Below, piece by piece: positions 9,919 through 21,325 of a DNA stretch of 64,000 nt. Source of the stretch: Chloroflexota bacterium. GTDB taxonomy: Bacteria; Chloroflexota; Anaerolineae; Caldilineales; Caldilineaceae. The notes below the pieces were generated by a model, which did not search any database, was not told the DNA's origin, and saw nothing but the letters and a program-made list of their open reading frames with translations. Location: assembly GCA_016861025.1 (NCBI GenBank), contig BOKO01000011.1, positions 1-64,000 of the forward strand, given 5' to 3'. Positions within the stretch are counted from its first letter, which is position 1. Each line of letters opens with the position of its first letter. Both the position numbers and the translations under genes were made by a program.

Positions 9919-12525
9919 ATGGCGGCGCAGCCTCGCTATCGACCCGGCGAAAGAATCGATGGCCGCTATCTGATCAATCGCGTGCTGATGGGCGGCATGG
10001 GCGAGGTTTACCTCTGTTTGGATGTGGAGCACAATCTCCCCTATGCGCTCAAGACTTTCCAGCAGCGGTTTTGGACAAATTTCGCCTTGCGCGACATCTT
10101 TGCGCAGGAGGCGGCGACATGGGTGGGGCTGCAACAACATGCCAACATCGTGCGCTGTTATCGCATGGAGATCATCGGCAGCCAGCCGTTCATGTTTCTG
10201 GAGTGGATCACGGGCGTCGAGGGGCGCGGCGTCGACTTGCGCTCCTGGCTGCGGCGTGGGCCGTTGGAGGCGGAGGCCGCGCTGCAATTTGTCATAGATA
10301 TTAGCAACGGCCTGCGCTATGCGCAGCAGCGTCAGCCCGGCCTGGTGCATCGCGACCTCAAACCGGACAACGTGCTGGTCACCCAGGGCGTCGTCGCCAA
10401 GATCACCGACTTTGGCCTGGCGCAAATTGTGCAGCGAGCCGGTCTGGAAGTAAGCGACGGCGTCGGTGTGACAACCGATGGCCGGCGCAGTCTGGTGGGG
10501 CGGGGCAATGTTGTTGGCACGCCGCCCTACATGGCCCCCGAACAGTGGCTTGGCGAGACGCTTGACGAACGCACCGATCTCTACGCGGTTGGGTGCATCC
10601 TCTTCGAGTTGCTCATGGGGCGACCGCCATTTACAGAAAGTTCACTGACAGCCTTGAAACGTCAGCACATTCAGAGCGGCCCCCCGTCATTGCCAGAACA
10701 CATTTCGGGAGCGCGTTCCCTCAACTCGATTGTGCAGCGATGTCTGGCGAAGCGGCCTGTCGAGCGCTTCTCGACCGCACAGGCGCTGCTCGAAGCGTTG
10801 ACGGCAAGTTATCAACAATTGTTCGACCGGTCACCCCGACTCTATGCCTCCAGTGAGGAGTTCGACGCCGTCGACTATGCCAACCGGGGCATGACGTACA
10901 CCAATCTCAAACGCTATGACTTAGCCCTGGCTGACTATGAACAGGCGATCCAGTTGAATCCCGCCCTTGTGCAGAACTACAGCAACCGGGGCAACAACTA
11001 TCGCTACATGGGACGCTACGACGAAGCGTTAGCGGACCACACGCACGCCATCGAACTTGCGCCCAACGAGGCAATGTACTATCTGAACCGCGGCCTCGAC
11101 CATCATGATCTGAAGCAATATGATCGCGCACTCGCCGACTACAACCGAGGGCTGGAGCTTGATCCCACTCTTGCGCCACTCTATGCAAACCGGGGCGACG
11201 TCTATTACGAGTTGAAGGATTACGAGCGCTCTCTTGCCGATCTGAACCGGGCGCTGGAGATCGACCCTGCGTATGCGTTGGCGTACCGCAACCGCGGCGT
11301 GCTCTATTTTGCACTGGGCCGCTACGAGGAAGCGTTGGCGGATTGCACACGTTCAATCGAGTTGGATCCCACCGACGCCAAAAGTTACGTCAACCGCGCC
11401 AGCGCATTAGGGCGTCTGAATCGGCATGCGGAAGCGATTATTGACGGTGCACAGGCTATTCAGCTTGACCCTGGCTCGGCTGTAAATTTCCACAACCGTG
11501 GGCTGGCCTATTATCTTCTGAGCCAATTTGAGGAAGCGATTGCTGATTTTACGCGCGCACTCGACCTGGATCCGAGCTATGCGCCAGCCTGGCTGCAGCG
11601 CGGCCACGCACATCTTGGGCTGCACCGTCCCGATGCAGCGTTGCAAGACTTTGATCGTGCGCTCAGCCTCGCTTCGACAGACCCTCTTGCCTATGTCAGT
11701 CGCGGTCTGACCTACGCCATCCTGGAAGAGCACGTCAAAGCCATCGAGGACTTCTCCAGCGCCATCAAACTTGCACCCGATCTGGTGGACGCCTATTCAG
11801 CGCGGGCGCGGGCGTTAGCCAAACTGGGCCGCCCGCAAGAAGCCATCGCCGACTATGAACGAGCTATCACCCTGAATCCGACCGATGGGCAAACGCACTG
11901 GGAGCTAGGCGAACTGTACTACGATCTGGGACGGCTTGATGAGGCGCTCTTCTACTACGATCGCGCCATCCAGCTCGAGCCGACGGTTGCAAAGCGCTAT
12001 CACAGCCGTGGGTTGGTTTATTACGACATCCAACACTACGCTCAGGCGCTTACCGATTACAACCAGGCGCTTGTCTTGGACCCGACGTTGGTCGAAGCCT
12101 ACATCAACCGCGGCAACGTCTATGCGGCGCAGCAACAATATGAGGAGGCCTGGACGGATTACAACCAGGCAATTGGATTGAACCCTTATCATGCGTTGGC
12201 GCACGTAAATCGCGGCAACATCTACAAGATGGCTGAACAGTACGAGGATGCCCTGGCTGACTATGACTTTGCGATCGCGGTCGATGAGAATCATCTGCTG
12301 GCTCATCTCAATCGCGCCGATCTCTACAATCAATTGGGGCGCTTCCAGGAGGCGTTGGCTGATTGCGAACGCGTGCTTGCGCTCGACGACGGCTATCCTG
12401 TCATTTACTATATAAAGGGGATTGCGCTTGCCAATCTTGGGCAGATAACTGAAGCAATGTCCAGTTTGGAGCAGGCGGCTCGACTGGGCGTTCCCCAAGC
12501 CGTGGCGGTGCTGCGACATCTGTGA
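9919..12525 (+). CDS. Soluble Ser/Thr protein kinase with a C-terminal array of about 16 TPR repeats
   Basis: The 868-residue protein has a PknB-type kinase domain (about 17-300): the glycine loop 'LMGGMGEVY' (first glycine of the usual motif replaced), Lys45 in 'YALK', the catalytic loop 'HRDLKPDN' (144-151), 'DFG' (164-166) and 'APE' (206-208). From about residue 316 to the end it is continuous tetratricopeptide repeats of 34 residues, many starting 'NRG..Y..L..Y..AL.DY'. No membrane segment separates the parts, unlike typical PknB receptors, so it is probably cytosolic and the TPRs scaffold partners. The ATG at 9919 (GGGAGGTG site) is chosen over a frame opening 15 codons earlier inside the TIR-CHAT gene end. 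It probably supplies phosphothreonine for the neighbouring FHA protein. Confidence 0.92.
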   Translation: MAAQPRYRPGERIDGRYLINRVLMGGMGEVYLCLDVEHNLPYALKTFQQRFWTNFALRDIFAQEAATWVGLQQHANIVRCYRMEIIGSQPFMFLEWITGVEGRGVDLRSWLRRGPLEAEAALQFVIDISNGLRYAQQRQPGLVHRDLKPDNVLVTQGVVAKITDFGLAQIVQRAGLEVSDGVGVTTDGRRSLVGRGNVVGTPPYMAPEQWLGETLDERTDLYAVGCILFELLMGRPPFTESSLTALKRQHIQSGPPSLPEHISGARSLNSIVQRCLAKRPVERFSTAQALLEALTASYQQLFDRSPRLYASSEEFDAVDYANRGMTYTNLKRYDLALADYEQAIQLNPALVQNYSNRGNNYRYMGRYDEALADHTHAIELAPNEAMYYLNRGLDHHDLKQYDRALADYNRGLELDPTLAPLYANRGDVYYELKDYERSLADLNRALEIDPAYALAYRNRGVLYFALGRYEEALADCTRSIELDPTDAKSYVNRASALGRLNRHAEAIIDGAQAIQLDPGSAVNFHNRGLAYYLLSQFEEAIADFTRALDLDPSYAPAWLQRGHAHLGLHRPDAALQDFDRALSLASTDPLAYVSRGLTYAILEEHVKAIEDFSSAIKLAPDLVDAYSARARALAKLGRPQEAIADYERAITLNPTDGQTHWELGELYYDLGRLDEALFYYDRAIQLEPTVAKRYHSRGLVYYDIQHYAQALTDYNQALVLDPTLVEAYINRGNVYAAQQQYEEAWTDYNQAIGLNPYHALAHVNRGNIYKMAEQYEDALADYDFAIAVDENHLLAHLNRADLYNQLGRFQEALADCERVLALDDGYPVIYYIKGIALANLGQITEAMSSLEQAARLGVPQAVAVLRHL

Positions 12526-12541
12526 CGCCGTGTAACCGATT

Positions 12542-12570
12542 TTGTGTGACCTGGGCGCGTATGCTATGGT
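12542..12570 (+). promoter_or_regulatory. Candidate promoter of galK
   Basis: TTGTGT at 12542-12547 and TATGGT at 12565-12570 have a 17-base spacing and lie about 58 bases before the galactokinase ATG. The match is moderate (three and four of six positions). Confidence 0.3.
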
Positions 12571-12627
12571 GCACCTAACCATCTATCCTTTTTTCTTGCA
12601 AGTCACCATCAACGAGTCGAGTATCTC

Positions 12628-13809
12628 ATGTCCACCCTATTCGATGATCGAACTGAAGAATTGATCCAGGAATATCGCCAGCGTTTCGAGGAGTCACCCC
12701 TTTTCATCAGTCGCGGTCCGGGCCGCGTCAATCTGATCGGCGAACACACCGATTACAACGATGGCTTTGTGTTGCCGGTGGCGTTGAAGCGCGATGTGCG
12801 CATCGTCCTGCGCCCACGCTCCGATCGACAGGTGCGCGTTTATTCCGTGGAGTTTGGTGAGAGCGGCTCCTTCGACCTGGATGCAGTGCGCTTCAACCCA
12901 GACCGACTGTGGCTCAACTATATCCAGGGCATGGCGCAGAGTCTTGAAGAGGAGGGCATCCGACTGGTCGGCATCGACGCTGTTGTCAGCGGCAATGTGC
13001 CGCGCGGCAGTGGGCTGAGCAGTTCCGCCGCACTCGAGATCGCCAGCGCCCACGCCTTTCTGATTGCCGCCGGGCAGAATGGCGTCCTGAGCGGTCCGCG
13101 CATCGCTCAACTGGCTCAGCGCGCCGAAAACCAGTTTGTCGGCGTCAACTGCGGCATCATGGATCAGTTTATCAGCGAGCTGGGGCGCGCCAACCATGCG
13201 CTGCTTATCGACTGCCGCTCGCTGGAATACAGGCTGGTTTCAATGCCCGAAGAGGCGGCGCTGGTGATCGGCAACACGCGCGCCAGTCGTTCGCTCGCCT
13301 CCAGCGCCTACAACGAGCGCCGCGCCGAGTGCGAGCAAGGCGTTAAGCTGTTGCAAACGGCATTGCCCGACATCCGCGCGCTGCGCGACGTAACCAGCGA
13401 GCAGTTGGAAGCCCATCGGGCGCTGCTGCCGCAGAATATCTATCAGCGCTGCCGTCATGTTGTGTCGGAAAACGAGCGCGTCTTGCAATGCGTCGATGCC
13501 TTCGAGTGCAACGATCTCGACGAGGTGGGGCGGCTGATGGATGCCAGCCACAAGAGTCTGCGCGATGATTATCTGGTCAGCAGTGTAGCGCTCGACGCCA
13601 TGGTCGCCGCAATGCGCGGCGCCGAAGGCTGTTACGGCGCCCGGCTGACCGGTGCAGGTTTTGGCGGTTGTGCAGTTGCGTTGGTCAAACCGGGCCACGA
13701 GCAGGCTGTGGCGGATGCAATCTTCGAGCATTACCCAAAGGCGACGAACATCTGGCCGGAAGTCTACATGACCAAAGCCGCCGACGGCGCCAGCGCAGAA
13801 GCGATTTAG
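12628..13809 (+). CDS. galK: Galactokinase
   Basis: The 393-residue GHMP kinase phosphorylates alpha-D-galactose at C1 with ATP (Leloir pathway). The galactokinase signature 'GRVNLIGEHTDYNDG' is near residue 31, the ATP-binding 'PRGSGLSSSAALE' near 127, and the third GHMP motif 'GARLTGAGFGGCAVAL' near 340. 'NCGIMDQFIS' carries the catalytic aspartate. Length is normal. No other Leloir gene (galT, galE) is adjacent, so it stands alone after the kinase-TPR gene, with its own likely promoter. Closely related GHMP sugar kinases cannot be fully excluded, but the signature is specific. Confidence 0.95.
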   Translation: MSTLFDDRTEELIQEYRQRFEESPLFISRGPGRVNLIGEHTDYNDGFVLPVALKRDVRIVLRPRSDRQVRVYSVEFGESGSFDLDAVRFNPDRLWLNYIQGMAQSLEEEGIRLVGIDAVVSGNVPRGSGLSSSAALEIASAHAFLIAAGQNGVLSGPRIAQLAQRAENQFVGVNCGIMDQFISELGRANHALLIDCRSLEYRLVSMPEEAALVIGNTRASRSLASSAYNERRAECEQGVKLLQTALPDIRALRDVTSEQLEAHRALLPQNIYQRCRHVVSENERVLQCVDAFECNDLDEVGRLMDASHKSLRDDYLVSSVALDAMVAAMRGAEGCYGARLTGAGFGGCAVALVKPGHEQAVADAIFEHYPKATNIWPEVYMTKAADGASAEAI

Positions 13810-13810
13810 A

Positions 13811-13882
13811 TGTGTTGCGTGAAGCGTGTTTCGTGTTTCGTGTCGAACGACAGAGGCAGTGCAAGACTTCACGCAATACGCT

Positions 13883-13888
<6 letters not shown>
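13811..13888. repeat. Heptad-like inverted repeat between convergent galK and phosphatase genes
   Basis: TTGCGTGAAG at 13815-13824 is mirrored exactly at 13867-13876, and CGTGAAGCGT at 13818-13827 is mirrored again at 13878-13887. CGTGTTT-type seven-base units fill the space between. The right copy runs into the stop of the minus-strand phosphatase gene. It probably folds as a hairpin at the end of both converging transcripts. It resembles the spacer repeat near 5.7 kb in style, though not in sequence. Confidence 0.55.
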
Positions 13889-14524
<636 letters not shown>

Positions 14525-14655
14525 GAACAGTTTCTCCTGATGTGCTTACGTAATGTGCAACGCCAGCGACTTTTCTCTTTGCCGGCGCATTTTTTGCACT
14601 ATTGTAGCCCAGAAACGAACCTATCGCCATCGTTTCAGTGCGCTGAAATAAGATC

Positions 14656-15861
14656 ATGACCGAACGCCTCGATTATTTTGACGCCTATCAGCAGCGGTTC
14701 GATGCACGTGTGGTCGCCATTGAGGAGCGCAACGGCGCGCCTGCTGTAATTCTCGACCGCACCTGTTTCTATCCCACCTCTGGCGGTCAATTGCACGACA
14801 CCGGCTTTTTAGACGGCGTCGCCGTGAACGACGTTGTTGTGGAGCAGGGCGTGATCATGCATCTGCTGACGGCGCCGCCGCCATTTTCCCCAGGCGCCGC
14901 CGTTGCCGGTGTCATCGACTGGTCGCGGCGCTACGACCACATGCAGCAGCACTCCGGGCAACACCTTCTGTCGCAGTTGATCTATCAGCGGTTCGGTTTC
15001 GAGACGGTCTCGGTGCATTTCGGTCGCGAAGAATCGACGCTCGATCTCGACGTTGCAGCGCTGCCCGCGTCGTTTATGCAGGAAGTTGAGCTGGCGGCGA
15101 ACGAACTCGCTTACTACGCCCTCGACATTCGCGCCTACTTCATCGATGACGCCGCCGTCAGCCTGCTGCCGTTGCGCCGTCCGCCTGCCGTAAGCGGGCA
15201 AATTCGCATCGTCGAGATCGACGGCTTTGACTACTCGGCGTGCGGCGGAACGCATGTGCACACCACCGCCGAAATTGCGCCGATCAAGCTCGTACGCCAA
15301 GAACGGCGCCGCAATCAGACGCGGCTCACGTTCCTGTGTGGCTTGCGCGCTTTCAGGGACTACGCCGACAAAGCGCGTTCGCTGGCGGAATGCGCCGCCC
15401 TTTTTAGCGCCGATGCCGCGGCCGTCCCGGCGCTCGTACAGAAAATGCAACTTCAATTGCGTGAGCTAGAAAAAAGTAACACGGAATTGCAACAACAGAT
15501 GTTGGCGCATATTGTCGCCGATCTGATCGAGCGCGCGCCGCGCGTGGATGGCGTGGCTGTTGTCGAACACTGCTCCGCCAGCGCGCCGCTGGAGACGCTG
15601 AAACAGATGGCGACGTTGCTGCGCGCACAGCCGCAGGTTGTTGGGCTGTTGGCCTCAACCGCCGGCGACAAAGTGAACGTGGTTTTCTGCCGCAGCGACG
15701 ATGCATCGATCCATGTCGGCGATCTGCTGCGCGAGGCGCTGGCGCACTTTGGCGGGCGCGGCGGCGGGCGACCCGAATATGCGCAAGGAGGCGGGGCGCC
15801 TGTCGATGCGGCCGCCGACGTTCTCGCTTATGCGCGCCAACAACTCATACAGAAACATTGA
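14656..15861 (+). CDS. Alanyl-tRNA editing protein (AlaX-type, DHHA1 domain)
   Basis: The 401-residue protein lacks the synthetase core but keeps the editing half of AlaRS, which deacylates mischarged Ser- or Gly-tRNA(Ala) in trans. The zinc/active-site motifs are 'HMQQHSGQHLLS' (HxxxH) near residue 95 and 'CGGTHVHTTAEI' near 197. A DHHA1 C-terminal domain ends with the glycine-rich 'GGRGGGRPEYAQGGG'. Its length fits the longer AlaX forms. No strong ribosome-binding site is seen. psuG starts 12 bases after its stop, so the two are probably co-transcribed. Confidence 0.9.
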   Translation: MTERLDYFDAYQQRFDARVVAIEERNGAPAVILDRTCFYPTSGGQLHDTGFLDGVAVNDVVVEQGVIMHLLTAPPPFSPGAAVAGVIDWSRRYDHMQQHSGQHLLSQLIYQRFGFETVSVHFGREESTLDLDVAALPASFMQEVELAANELAYYALDIRAYFIDDAAVSLLPLRRPPAVSGQIRIVEIDGFDYSACGGTHVHTTAEIAPIKLVRQERRRNQTRLTFLCGLRAFRDYADKARSLAECAALFSADAAAVPALVQKMQLQLRELEKSNTELQQQMLAHIVADLIERAPRVDGVAVVEHCSASAPLETLKQMATLLRAQPQVVGLLASTAGDKVNVVFCRSDDASIHVGDLLREALAHFGGRGGGRPEYAQGGGAPVDAAADVLAYARQQLIQKH

Positions 15862-15873
15862 AAGGAAGCTCTA

Positions 15874-16740
15874 ATGACATCTCTGCTGCCACAGGTGGCG
15901 CTTGAATCGACCGTGATTTCGCACGGGTTGCCGTTCCCGCAAAATCTGACGCTGGCGCAAGAAATGGAGGCGATTGTGCGCAGTCGCGGCGCCGAACCGC
16001 GCACCGTCGCCGTGCTTGGCGGCGAGCTGCGCGCCGGCCTCAGCGACGCCGAGTTGCTGCACCTGGCGACGGCGCGCAATGTGCGCAAAGTCAGCCGCCG
16101 CGATCTGCCGCTCGTGGTGGCGCGTAAACTTGACGGCGCCACGACCGTTGCGACGACGATGTGGGTGGCGCACCGTTTTGGCATCGAAGTCTTTGCCACA
16201 GGCGGCATTGGCGGCGTGCATCGCGGCAACGACGCCGACATCAGCGCCGATTTGCAGGAGCTGGCGCAGACGCCCGTTATTGTCGTTTGCGCCGGCGCCA
16301 AGGCTATCCTGAATCTGCCGGCGACGCTGGAATATCTGGAGACCTTTGGCGTCACCGTGGTTGGCTTTGGAACCGATGAGTTTCCCGCCTTCTATAGCCG
16401 CAGCAGCGGGCTGCCGGTCGATGTGCGCTGTGACAGCGGCGAGGAGGTGGCGGCGATCTGGCGCGCCAAACGTAGGCTTGATTTGCCCGGCGGTTTGCTC
16501 GTCACTGCGCCAATTCCGGCGGAGCTGGAAATTCCAGCCAGCGAAATCGAACCGGTTATCGAGCAGGCGGTCAGGGAAGCGGAGGTGCAGGGACTGCGTT
16601 CGGCGGAGGTGACGCCTTTCTTGTTGACGCGTATCGCGCAACTGACCGGAGAACGCAGTCTACGCGCCAATCTGGCGCTTCTGCGCAACAACGCTGCGAT
16701 TGCCGCACAGATTGCGGTTGCGTTGCATGGCGTTGGCTGA
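15874..16740 (+). CDS. psuG: Pseudouridine-5'-phosphate glycosidase
   Basis: The 288-residue protein matches PsuG, which cleaves the C-C glycosidic bond of pseudouridine 5'-phosphate to uracil and ribose 5-phosphate in pseudouridine salvage. Family motifs are 'VALESTVISHGLPFPQNL' at the N-terminus, 'KVSRRDLPLVVARKLDGATT', 'FATGGIGGVHRG' and 'DLQELAQTPVIVVCAGAKAI'. Length is near the E. coli enzyme (about 310). AAGGAAG precedes the ATG. The usual partner, pseudouridine kinase psuK, is not adjacent; an AlaX-type editing gene is upstream in the same unit. Confidence 0.93.
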   Translation: MTSLLPQVALESTVISHGLPFPQNLTLAQEMEAIVRSRGAEPRTVAVLGGELRAGLSDAELLHLATARNVRKVSRRDLPLVVARKLDGATTVATTMWVAHRFGIEVFATGGIGGVHRGNDADISADLQELAQTPVIVVCAGAKAILNLPATLEYLETFGVTVVGFGTDEFPAFYSRSSGLPVDVRCDSGEEVAAIWRAKRRLDLPGGLLVTAPIPAELEIPASEIEPVIEQAVREAEVQGLRSAEVTPFLLTRIAQLTGERSLRANLALLRNNAAIAAQIAVALHGVG

Positions 16741-16794
16741 AGTTAGCCCGTGAGGACAGCCTGCGATCAGGTGGAATTGCTCTCGCAGCGCCAG

Positions 16795-18723
<1,929 letters not shown>

Positions 18724-18863
18724 CTACTTTGGCATCCTGTGAAAGAAAACAGGGATTGCAGGATGTCGGAGGGCAATCGCTTCACTCCTTGTCATGCAAG
18801 CCCTGTTCAGACCGCTAACAGTTGTAGGATATATCGCACAACCATTGTGGTCAGTAAGTCGAG

Positions 18864-20072
18864 TTACGCGTTGCGCAGTTCCTCGCGAATGTCTGCGCCG
18901 ACGCGGTGGGTCAACGCCCGATGCAGCGGCGGCAGCTCCGGCGAGATGCGCGGGTGCGGGCGCGATGCTTCGTCTGGCTTGTCGCTGAGACAAAGAATCT
19001 GACAACCGCGCCCCTTCAGCCACATCGCCAGTTGATAGACCTCTTCGGTGATCGTGATTTCATTCTCCAGCAATTCCGCCACACTGCTGTTGTCCGGCAT
19101 ATTGCCCATGTGCTCCAGCGTGCTGACGAACTCCTGTCGGCGGAAGCGCTTGAAGGGGGTTGGATCGCCGATGCGGACGCTGCTGTTGACCGCTTCGTGC
19201 ACCTCGCGCAGCGCAATGCCAGCCGATGGGTTGATCATCATGCGACTATTCACCCAGCGGATGAATTGCTCGAAGTTGTCAAGGCTTTTACTGTCGACCT
19301 CGTTGATCAATTCGTCGAGGCTTATCATGCCTGTGTTGAGCACCATGCAAATGTACGCCAGATAGTCCTGGTTGTCGGCGGTCAACAGGTGATAGCGCGA
19401 CCGATTGAGCTCGTTGTAGTGTTTCTCAAACAGCGCCTTGTCAAAGTCATCACCGAGCACCGAGTCCATCGTGCGATAGATGCCGGCGAGACGCGCGCGG
19501 TCGATCACTTTGTCATTGCGCCCTTTTGCGCCTAGCGCAGTCTTGTCGATGTCAATGATCACAGCCGTGTTGGCGCTAAGCTGAAATTCTTGTTGCTTGA
19601 GCATTCGTATCCAATCGACCAACGCGGGCCAGCGATTGGCGATATAGATCGTCTCTTGCTCGATACGCATCGTCGGCTCCTGGTCGAGCCGTTCAGCGCC
19701 GATGAAGCAGGCGCCACGCCAACGACCGACCGAAACCATATTGCTGAACGCCTGCCCATCGTTGAACAATGTGTCGCCCAAGAAGAGCAGCTCGTTTACC
19801 GGAGTGGAGACGCCGCGCGCCTGTTGGATGCGATTGACGAACCAGACTGCTGCTTTGGCGTAGTCTCGATCCTGCTTGCGCGGAATCTGTTCACTGCGCA
19901 ACTCCATGTCATAGAACGCCTGCTTGAGGCCGGGCACGCGCTTGTCCAACGGTTCGAGGTTGCGGTAGATCACCCAGTCATCACAAAAGTCTGCCAGACA
20001 TGCGCGTCCAAATTTTTCGTACATGGATAATTTTTCGTTTTCGATTGCAGCACCGACTGTTGCTAAAGGCAC
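18864..20072 (-). CDS. Unrecognised conserved protein with HAD-phosphatase-like motifs
   Basis: I do not recognise this 402-residue protein as a named family. It has a HAD-type nucleophile motif, Asp-Ile-Asp-Lys-Thr in 'AVIIDIDKTALGAKGR'. A second acidic block is 'ELLFLGDTLFNDGQAF', which precedes it, and 'GCQILCLSDKPDEASRP' near the end resembles a HAD motif II/III. The order suggests a permuted or doubled HAD-like fold with a helical insert ('MNPSAGIALREVHEAV'-like region). The start is placed at GTG 20072, which has AAGGAG six bases upstream, rather than at a TTG 12 codons earlier with no site. It lies between asd and ftsH on the same strand. Function is unknown. Confidence 0.6.
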   Translation of the reverse strand: MPLATVGAAIENEKLSMYEKFGRACLADFCDDWVIYRNLEPLDKRVPGLKQAFYDMELRSEQIPRKQDRDYAKAAVWFVNRIQQARGVSTPVNELLFLGDTLFNDGQAFSNMVSVGRWRGACFIGAERLDQEPTMRIEQETIYIANRWPALVDWIRMLKQQEFQLSANTAVIIDIDKTALGAKGRNDKVIDRARLAGIYRTMDSVLGDDFDKALFEKHYNELNRSRYHLLTADNQDYLAYICMVLNTGMISLDELINEVDSKSLDNFEQFIRWVNSRMMINPSAGIALREVHEAVNSSVRIGDPTPFKRFRRQEFVSTLEHMGNMPDNSSVAELLENEITITEEVYQLAMWLKGRGCQILCLSDKPDEASRPHPRISPELPPLHRALTHRVGADIREELRNA

Positions 20073-20130
20073 TAGAATCTCCTTCCAGTGGTAGTCAGCC
20101 TGGTTCAACGTTCGCCACGACGCTTCGACT

Positions 20131-20173
20131 GAACACTAGACACATGTGTTCGAGAGGCTCCTGAAAGCCTCTC
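20131..20173. repeat. Two adjoining inverted repeats upstream of the HAD-like gene
   Basis: GAACAC/GTGTTC (20131-20151) encloses the palindrome ACACATGTGT (20140-20149). It is followed directly by an 8-bp stem, GAGAGGCT/AGCCTCTC, at 20152-20159 and 20166-20173. No U-tract follows. It may end the asd transcript or act as an operator for the HAD-like gene; the sequence alone does not decide. Confidence 0.4.
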
Positions 20174-20204
20174 TCCGCTTTAAGAAAGCCTCACTGCACA
20201 TATT

Positions 20205-21302
20205 TTACGCAATCATTGCAGATTCTGCCAGTAACGCAGGCGCTTGACCGAGATAGCCCCGCGCGACCAGCAGCTCGGCGTTGAGCAGGCTGCCACCCGC
20301 TGCGCCACGGATCGTGTTATGACCGAGCGCCATGAACTTGTAGTGCAACAGTGGATCGGGGCGCAATCGCCCGACAACGGTTGCCATACCGGGGACAGTG
20401 CCTGCCATACGATCGAGGCGAGGCTGCGGTCGGTCGACGCGTTCATCATAAATGATTGCCGGTTGCGGTGCGCTCGGCAGCCTTAGTTGCTGCGCCAGCG
20501 GTCGATAGTCACGCCAGGCCTGCACGATCTGCTCTTGCGTCGGCTTCTCCTCAAATTCGACGCTGACTGCTTCCAGGTGGCCGTTGCGCGTCGGCACGCG
20601 GTTGCAATGGGCGCTGACAACGATGTCGGCGTAGCGAACGCCGACGCCGTCGAAGACGCCCAGTAGCTTCTGCGGCTCCTTGTGCTCCATCTTTTCTTCC
20701 TCGCCGCTGATGTAGGGGATGACATTGTCGAGGATGTCCATGCTGCTCACCCCCGGATAGCCGGCGCCGCTGATCGCCTGCATGGTGACGACGAAGACTT
20801 TTTTGACGCCAAAACGCACATGCAGTGGATGCAACGCCGAGACGAGGTGGGTGGTGCTGCAATTCGGGTTGGTTGTGATGTAGCCGCTCCAGCCGCGGTT
20901 GCGTTTCTGGATATCGATCAGCGCCAGATGCTCCGGGTTGACTTCCGGGATCAGCAGCGGCACATCTTCGTCGTAGCGATGATTGCGCGCGTTGCTGCAC
21001 ACGACATAGCCGGCTGCGGCGAACTCTTCTTCGATCTCGCCAGCGGTCTCCGAAGGCAGCGCGCTGAAGACGATCTGACAATCGGGCCCCGGCTCGCATT
21101 CCTCGATGATCATCTCGCGCACTGCTTCAGGCATATCCCCGCGCAGATTCCAGCGGCAGGCATCGACGTAGCGTTTGCCGGCGCTGCGCTCTGACGCCAT
21201 CAGCGCCGTAATCTCGAACCACGGATGACCTTGCAGCATCTGTACAAACCGTTGTCCGACGGCGCCTGTTGCGCCCAACACACCAACTTTGATCTTGCTC
21301 AT
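20205..21302 (-). CDS. asd: Aspartate-semialdehyde dehydrogenase (archaeal/fungal type)
   Basis: The 365-residue enzyme reduces aspartyl phosphate to aspartate semialdehyde with NADPH, the branch point to threonine, methionine and lysine. The nucleotide-binding start is 'VGVLGATGAVGQRFVQ'. The catalytic cysteine is in 'TTNPNCSTTHLV' near residue 148, and the substrate-binding histidine and arginine are in 'VSAHCNRVPTRNGHLEAV'. These variants fit the archaeal/yeast form rather than the Gram-negative form. It lies 23 bases after the homoserine dehydrogenase gene on the same strand, with a GAGGAAG site, so the pair is an operon for the threonine/methionine pathway. Confidence 0.94.
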   Translation of the reverse strand: MSKIKVGVLGATGAVGQRFVQMLQGHPWFEITALMASERSAGKRYVDACRWNLRGDMPEAVREMIIEECEPGPDCQIVFSALPSETAGEIEEEFAAAGYVVCSNARNHRYDEDVPLLIPEVNPEHLALIDIQKRNRGWSGYITTNPNCSTTHLVSALHPLHVRFGVKKVFVVTMQAISGAGYPGVSSMDILDNVIPYISGEEEKMEHKEPQKLLGVFDGVGVRYADIVVSAHCNRVPTRNGHLEAVSVEFEEKPTQEQIVQAWRDYRPLAQQLRLPSAPQPAIIYDERVDRPQPRLDRMAGTVPGMATVVGRLRPDPLLHYKFMALGHNTIRGAAGGSLLNAELLVARGYLGQAPALLAESAMIA

Positions 21303-21325
21303 TGTTCTATCTCTTCCTCGAAAGG

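Noticed and set aside
10907..12400. Direct DNA repeats through the kinase gene
   Set aside because: They follow the 34-residue periodicity of the encoded TPR repeats and need no separate DNA-level explanation.
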